A stretch of 9,923 nucleotides of DNA, taken from contig JAGOBT010000077.1 in assembly GCA_017999135.1 (NCBI GenBank), positions 1-9,923 on the forward strand. The letters run 5' to 3'. The number at the start of each line of letters is the position of its first letter. Positions within the stretch are counted from its first letter, which is position 1. Shown here piece after piece: positions 6,927 through 9,923 of this stretch. Position numbers and translations under genes: made by a program. The DNA is from Burkholderiaceae bacterium (GTDB lineage Bacteria > Pseudomonadota > Gammaproteobacteria > Burkholderiales > Burkholderiaceae_C). The notes beneath the pieces were generated by a model. The model saw only the letters and a list, made by a program, of their open reading frames with translations. It was not told the DNA's origin and ran no database searches.

Positions 6927-7571
6927 TCAGTGTGCGGCCGGGGGGTGGGCGGCCGGATGCATGATGCGGTCAGCCATCGCGATGGCCAGCGCCGAGAACA
7001 GGAAGGCGATGTGGATGATGGTCTGCCAGATCAGCACCTTCTCGGTGTAGTTGGCGGCGTTGATGAAGGTCTTCAAGAGGTGGATCGAGCTGATGCCGAT
7101 GATGGCGGTGGCCAGCTTCACCTTCAGCACCGAGGCGTTCACATGGTCCAGCCATTCGGGCTGGTCGGGGTGGCCGTCGAGCCGCAGGCGCGAGACGAAG
7201 GTCTCGTAGCCGCCGATGATCACCATGATCAGCAGGTTGCTGATCATCACCACGTCGATCAGCGCCAGCACCACCAGCATGATGATGGTCTCGTTCAGCG
7301 CCTTGATCGGCTGGTAGCCGGTGATGCTGCCGTCGGCGCCGAAGATGGGCGCGGCCTGGTAGCCGGTGCTGGTGACCAGCGTGGCCAGCGCGGCCTGGTT
7401 GCCGAAGGCGGCCTCGATCAGGTGCACCAGCTCCAGCCAGAACTGCCAGACATAGACGCCCTGCGCCAGGATCAGCCCGATGTACAGCGGCAACTGCAGC
7501 CAGCGGCTGGCAAAGATCAGGCGGGGCAGTGGCGACATGGGCTGGTGGGGTGGGTGGGGTGGCTGTGCCAT
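6927..7571 (-). CDS. YqhA/UPF0114 (TIGR00645) family membrane protein
   Basis: Uncharacterised inner-membrane protein, 214 residues from ATG 7571. Family landmarks as in E. coli YqhA: FASRWLQLPLYIGL (residues 20-33), LIMVIIGGYETFVSRL (114-129), EWLDHVNASVLKVKLATAIIGISSIHLLKTF (139-169) and a last helix IIHIAFLFSALAIAMADR. Compared with E. coli YqhA (164 residues, from memory) there is about 34 extra residues between the first helix and the second (roughly 55-90, including GADGSITGYQPIKAL) and a Pro/His-rich N-terminal extension. ATG 7538 would remove that extension and match the E. coli start better; neither ATG has a clear Shine-Dalgarno. An in-frame ATG at 7658 gives an implausible basic leader. 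It lies 12 bases upstream of the exchanger gene, likely one operon. Function unknown. Confidence 0.9.
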   Translation of the reverse strand: MAQPPHPPHQPMSPLPRLIFASRWLQLPLYIGLILAQGVYVWQFWLELVHLIEAAFGNQAALATLVTSTGYQAAPIFGADGSITGYQPIKALNETIIMLVVLALIDVVMISNLLIMVIIGGYETFVSRLRLDGHPDQPEWLDHVNASVLKVKLATAIIGISSIHLLKTFINAANYTEKVLIWQTIIHIAFLFSALAIAMADRIMHPAAHPPAAH

Positions 7572-7584
7572 GGTGTGACGGCGA

Positions 7585-7603
7585 CTTCGGGGAAATCCCC
7601 AAG
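7585..7603. other. Short hairpin in front of the YqhA-like gene
   Basis: GGGG-AAAT-CCCC (7589-7600) flanked by CTT/AAG (7585-7587 with 7601-7603, one bulged C at 7588). On the minus strand it falls between the candidate -10 and the start codon of the YqhA-like gene, so it could be a leader hairpin or an operator dyad. No protein can be named for it. Confidence 0.35.
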
Positions 7604-7609
7604 ATTCTA
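7604..7609 (-). promoter_or_regulatory. Candidate -10 box for the YqhA-exchanger operon
   Basis: TAGAAT on the minus strand matches five of six bases of the sigma-70 -10 consensus in otherwise very GC-rich DNA, 33 bases before the start codon at 7571. No recognisable -35 hexamer lies 16-18 bases upstream, so the call is weak. Confidence 0.3.
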
Positions 7610-7633
7610 GGTGGCGGGCCCTGCCAGGCTGGC

Positions 7634-7649
7634 CGGCACGGTGCTTGCG
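7634..7649 (+). promoter_or_regulatory. Near-consensus sigma-54 (-24/-12) promoter for acs
   Basis: CGGCACG-GTGC-TTGCG matches the sigma-54 consensus TGGCACG-N4-TTGCW except at the first and last positions. The invariant GG (7635-7636) and GC (7647-7648) have exactly 10 bases between them, as the family requires. Transcription would start near 7660, giving acs a leader of about 120 bases. Sigma-54 promoters need an AAA+ enhancer-binding activator bound upstream; its sites would fall in or near the start of the divergent YqhA-like gene. No activator gene is in the window. I see no competing sigma-70 promoter for acs. Confidence 0.65.
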
Positions 7650-7675
7650 CTGCATCATCGCCGACCAGCCACACC

Positions 7676-7705
7676 GGGGGCGGAGTCAGGCGTTCGTCAG
7701 CCCCC
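7676..7705 (+). other. Possible stem-loop in the acs leader
   Basis: GGGGGC (7676-7681) can pair with GCCCCC (7700-7705) around an 18-base loop that contains no further stem. GTCAG occurs twice nearby (7685-7689 and 7696-7700). It sits in the presumed acs leader just after the predicted start point. The rest of 7572-7779 shows no riboswitch or open frame I can recognise. Confidence 0.25.
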
Positions 7706-7768
7706 CTGCCTAACGTGCGGCTCCAGGGCGCTGCCGGTCGGCAAGCCGCCATTCCACTGCCCCACATC

Positions 7769-7773
7769 AGGAG
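7769..7773 (+). promoter_or_regulatory. Ribosome binding site of acs
   Basis: AGGAG, 6 bases before ATG 7780. It fixes the acs start and is the strongest ribosome site in the non-operon part of the window. Confidence 0.85.
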
Positions 7774-7779
7774 ACAACC

Positions 7780-9759
7780 ATGACGACAGACGGCCCGACC
7801 GAGCTGAAGACCTACCTCCCCTCGGCCGCCTCTGTGGCGGGCGCGCATGTGCAGGGCATGGCCGCCTACGAGGCGCTGTGCCAGGAAGCCGAAGCCGACT
7901 ACGCCGGCTTCTGGGCCCGCCATGCCCGTGAGCTGCTCAGCTGGAAGACACCCTTCACCCAGGTGCTCGACGACAGCAACGCGCCGTTCTTCAAGTGGTT
8001 TGCCGACGGCACGCTGAACGCCAGCGTCAACTGCCTGGACCGCAACGTCGAGCGCGGCCTCGGCGACAAGACCGCCATCATCTTTGAAGCCGACGGCGGC
8101 GAAGTGACCCGCGCCACCTACAGCCAGCTGCTGGCCAAGACCTGCCAGATCGCCAACGGCCTGCGCAGCCTGGGCGTGCAGAAGGGTGATCGCGTCATCA
8201 TCTACATCAGCATGTCGATCGACGGCGTGGCCGCCATGCAGGCCTGCGCCCGCATCGGCGCCACCCACTCGGTGGTGTTCGGCGGCTTCAGCGCCCAGAG
8301 CCTGCGTGACCGCATCGAGGACACCGGCGCCGTGGCCGTGATCACCGCCGACCACCAGGTGCGCGGCGGCAAGCAGCTGCCGCTCAAGAGCATCGTCGAC
8401 GAAGCGCTGGCCATGCCCGGCTGCGGCTCGGTGAAGAACGTGCTGGTCGTCAAGCGCAGCGGCGGCAGCATCAACATGGTGGCCGGCCGTGACCAGTGGA
8501 TGGCCGACGTGGCCGACGGCCAGCCCACCACCTGCGAGCCCGAGTGGGTGGGTGCCGAGCACCCGCTGTTCCTGCTGTACACCAGCGGCTCCACCGGCAA
8601 GCCCAAGGGCGTGCAGCACAGCACCGGCGGCTACCTGCTGCATGCGGCGCTGACCACCAAGCTCACCTTCGACCTGAAGGCCGACGACGTGTTCTGGTGC
8701 ACCGCCGACATCGGCTGGGTGACTGGCCACACCTACATCACCTACGGCCCGCTGGCCCTGGGCGGCACCGAGATCGTGTTCGAGGGCGTGCCCACCTACC
8801 CCGATGCCGGCCGCTTCTGGAAGATGATCCAGGACCACAAGGTCAGCATCTTCTACACCGCGCCCACCGCCATCCGCAGCCTGATCAAGGCCGCCGAGGC
8901 CAATGACGCGGTGCACCCCAAGAGCTACAACCTGAGCAGCCTGCGCATCCTGGGCTCGGTCGGCGAGCCGATCAACCCGGCCGCCTGGGAGTGGTACCAC
9001 CAGCATGTGGGCGGCGGCCGCTGCCCCATCGTCGACACCTTCTGGCAGACCGAGACCGGCGGCCACATGATCACGCCGCTGCCGGGCGCCACGCCGCTGG
9101 TCCCGGGCAGCTGCACGCTGCCGTTCCCCGGCATCATGGCCGCCATCGTCGACGAGACCGGCAAAGACGTGCCCAACGGCCAGGGCGGCATCCTGGTCGT
9201 CAAGAAGCCGTGGCCCAGCATGATCCGCACCATCTGGGGCGACCCCGAGCGCTTCAAGAAGAGCTACTACCCCGACGACTTCAAGGGCCAGTACTACCTG
9301 GCGGGCGACGGCGCCATCCGCGACGCCAAGACCGGCTACTTCACCATCACCGGCCGCATCGACGACGTGCTGAACGTCAGCGGCCACCGCATGGGCACGA
9401 TGGAGATCGAGAGCGCGCTGGTCAGCTGCACCGAGCTGGTGGCCGAAGCTGCGGTGGTGGGCCGCCCCGACGACACCACCGGCGAGGCGATCTGCGCCTT
9501 CGTCGTGCTGAAGCGCCCGCGCCCCACCGGCGACGAAGCCAAGGCCATCGCCAAGCAGCTGCGCGACTGGGTGGGCAAGGAGATCGGCCCGATCGCCAAG
9601 CCCAAGGACATCCGCTTCGGCGATAACCTGCCCAAGACCCGCAGCGGCAAGATCATGCGCCGGCTGCTGCGCAGCCTGGCCAAGGGCGAGGCGATCACCC
9701 AGGACACCAGCACGCTGGAGAACCCGGCGATCCTGGATCAGCTGGGCGACAACCACTGA
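7780..9759 (+). CDS. acs: Acetyl-CoA synthetase (AMP-forming acetate:CoA ligase)
   Basis: Converts acetate, ATP and CoA to acetyl-CoA, AMP and diphosphate through acetyl-AMP, in the cytoplasm; the entry route for acetate into central metabolism. The 659 residues are full length for Acs. The ANL-family motifs are in order: WVTGH (313-317), preceded by the ATP-binding loop [11 protein letters not shown] (267-277); GSVGEP (392-397); [10 protein letters not shown] (419-428); YLAGD (507-511); the hinge region [16 protein letters not shown] (525-540); and the C-terminal RSGKIMRR (621-628). By memory alignment to Salmonella Acs, Trp422 equals the Trp414 that restricts the pocket to acetate, and Lys624 equals Lys609, the catalytic lysine that protein acetyltransferases switch off. 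HRMGT replaces the commoner HRLGT. The start has AGGAG at 6 bases. Expression is probably sigma-54 dependent and ends at the terminator at 9783-9804. Confidence 0.97.
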   Translation: MTTDGPTELKTYLPSAASVAGAHVQGMAAYEALCQEAEADYAGFWARHARELLSWKTPFTQVLDDSNAPFFKWFADGTLNASVNCLDRNVERGLGDKTAIIFEADGGEVTRATYSQLLAKTCQIANGLRSLGVQKGDRVIIYISMSIDGVAAMQACARIGATHSVVFGGFSAQSLRDRIEDTGAVAVITADHQVRGGKQLPLKSIVDEALAMPGCGSVKNVLVVKRSGGSINMVAGRDQWMADVADGQPTTCEPEWVGAEHPLFLLYTSGSTGKPKGVQHSTGGYLLHAALTTKLTFDLKADDVFWCTADIGWVTGHTYITYGPLALGGTEIVFEGVPTYPDAGRFWKMIQDHKVSIFYTAPTAIRSLIKAAEANDAVHPKSYNLSSLRILGSVGEPINPAAWEWYHQHVGGGRCPIVDTFWQTETGGHMITPLPGATPLVPGSCTLPFPGIMAAIVDETGKDVPNGQGGILVVKKPWPSMIRTIWGDPERFKKSYYPDDFKGQYYLAGDGAIRDAKTGYFTITGRIDDVLNVSGHRMGTMEIESALVSCTELVAEAAVVGRPDDTTGEAICAFVVLKRPRPTGDEAKAIAKQLRDWVGKEIGPIAKPKDIRFGDNLPKTRSGKIMRRLLRSLAKGEAITQDTSTLENPAILDQLGDNH

Positions 9760-9774
9760 TCGCCGAGGGCGATC
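9758..9774 (+). other. Hairpin over the acs stop codon
   Basis: GATCGCC (9758-9764) and GGCGATC (9768-9774) form a perfect 7-bp inverted repeat with a 3-base loop, starting within the TGA stop at 9757-9759. No T-run follows, so it is not itself a terminator; together with the next hairpin it forms a tandem 3' structure that may shield the acs message from exonucleases. Confidence 0.55.
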
Positions 9775-9782
9775 GACAACAG

Positions 9783-9804
9783 GGGCGCCATGGCGCCCTT
9801 TTTT
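9783..9804 (+). terminator. Rho-independent terminator of acs
   Basis: A perfect 16-base palindrome GGGCGCCATGGCGCCC (9783-9798), folding as a 6-bp GC stem with a CATG loop, followed immediately by six T (9799-9804). It starts 24 bases after the acs stop codon. The T-run ends exactly where the group II intron begins, so this terminator is also the intron's 5' exon and probable target site. Confidence 0.9.
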
Positions 9805-9923
9805 GTGCGCCCAGCATGGGCGCACTCTTGCGGGTGCAAGTCCCGCCGTAAGTTGATCACAGCGAACGAAGTGAAGCGCAACTGCGAGAGGGCGACCGAT
9901 CGTGGAGAGGAAGCGTGGATCGA
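9805..9923 (+). mobile_element. Group II intron, class IIC-like, 5' part only
   Basis: Self-splicing retroelement, cut by the right edge. The first bases GTGCG match the group II 5' splice-site consensus. They open a perfect hairpin GTGCGCCC-AGCAT-GGGCGCAC (9805-9825), followed by GCGGG/CCCGC (9830-9834 with 9842-9846) around TGCAAGT, then AGTTG/CAACT (9851-9855 with 9879-9883). From memory this order (CCCRGCAT-GGG hairpin, GGGTG-AAGTCCC hairpin, then a GGCGAC...GGAAGCG stretch near 9891-9915) is that of domain I of class IIC introns such as the Oceanobacillus iheyensis one. Class IIC introns characteristically insert right after Rho-independent terminators, exactly the position here. The reverse transcriptase/maturase, domains V and VI and the 3' end lie outside the window, so whether it is full length or active is unknown. 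Confidence 0.85.

Noticed and set aside
5733..7610. A 625-residue open frame on the plus strand over the exchanger and YqhA-like genes
   Set aside because: It is rich in Gln, His, Arg and Asp, typical of an antisense shadow of membrane-protein genes. The minus strand has clear family motifs over the same span.
7660..7779. Possible riboswitch in the acs leader
   Set aside because: Only one weak 6-bp stem with an open loop is visible, with no conserved aptamer pattern and no terminator before the start codon.
6970..9825. A 951-residue open frame on the minus strand, antisense to acs and running into the YqhA-like gene
   Set aside because: It is antisense to an intact acs with all catalytic motifs, has a low-complexity Ala/Gly/His/Val composition and no recognisable domain, and its last part merely reads the YqhA-like gene in another frame. 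Long antisense frames are expected at this GC content.

Overview
This is a very GC-rich, gene-dense piece of a proteobacterial chromosome. The gene content, long GC-driven antisense reading frames and protein sequences suggest a betaproteobacterium of the Burkholderiales, perhaps near Rubrivivax, Leptothrix or Ideonella. That placement is inference from memory of protein relatedness, not a search. Most of the window is ordinary core or housekeeping DNA. The clearest accessory element is cut by the right edge.

Positions 1-5226 (+) carry a seven-subunit Mrp/Pha/Mnh-type Na+(K+)/H+ antiporter operon. It begins inside a fused A+B subunit gene and continues with C, D, E, F and G. Neighbouring genes overlap by 1-4 bases (ATGA, GTGA, ATGA, ATGA, then TGATG or a small gap at G), so this is one translationally coupled unit building one membrane complex. 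A DUF2062 membrane protein gene (5177-5809, +) overlaps the end of mrpG out of frame and probably ends the transcript.

Two minus-strand genes converge on it: a CaCA-family sodium/calcium exchanger (5826-6914) and a YqhA/UPF0114 membrane protein (6927-7571), 12 bases apart and probably an operon. With the Mrp complex this makes an ion-transport neighbourhood of about 7.5 kb.

The 208-bp divergent gap 7572-7779 holds a near-consensus sigma-54 (-24/-12) promoter pointing at acs. Acetyl-CoA synthetase (7780-9759, +) is intact with all diagnostic motifs. A small hairpin covers its stop codon and a strong Rho-independent terminator follows (9783-9804).

Exactly after the terminator's T-run, at 9805, begins what I read as the 5' end of a class IIC group II intron (GTGCG start, 5' hairpins typical of the family). 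It runs off the window, so its reverse transcriptase and 3' end cannot be seen. I found no tRNA, rRNA, CRISPR array, or defence system. The items most worth a second look are the intron at the acs terminator, the sigma-54 promoter of acs, the duplicated 11-residue tail of MrpC, the mrpG/DUF2062 overlap, and the insert in the YqhA-like protein.
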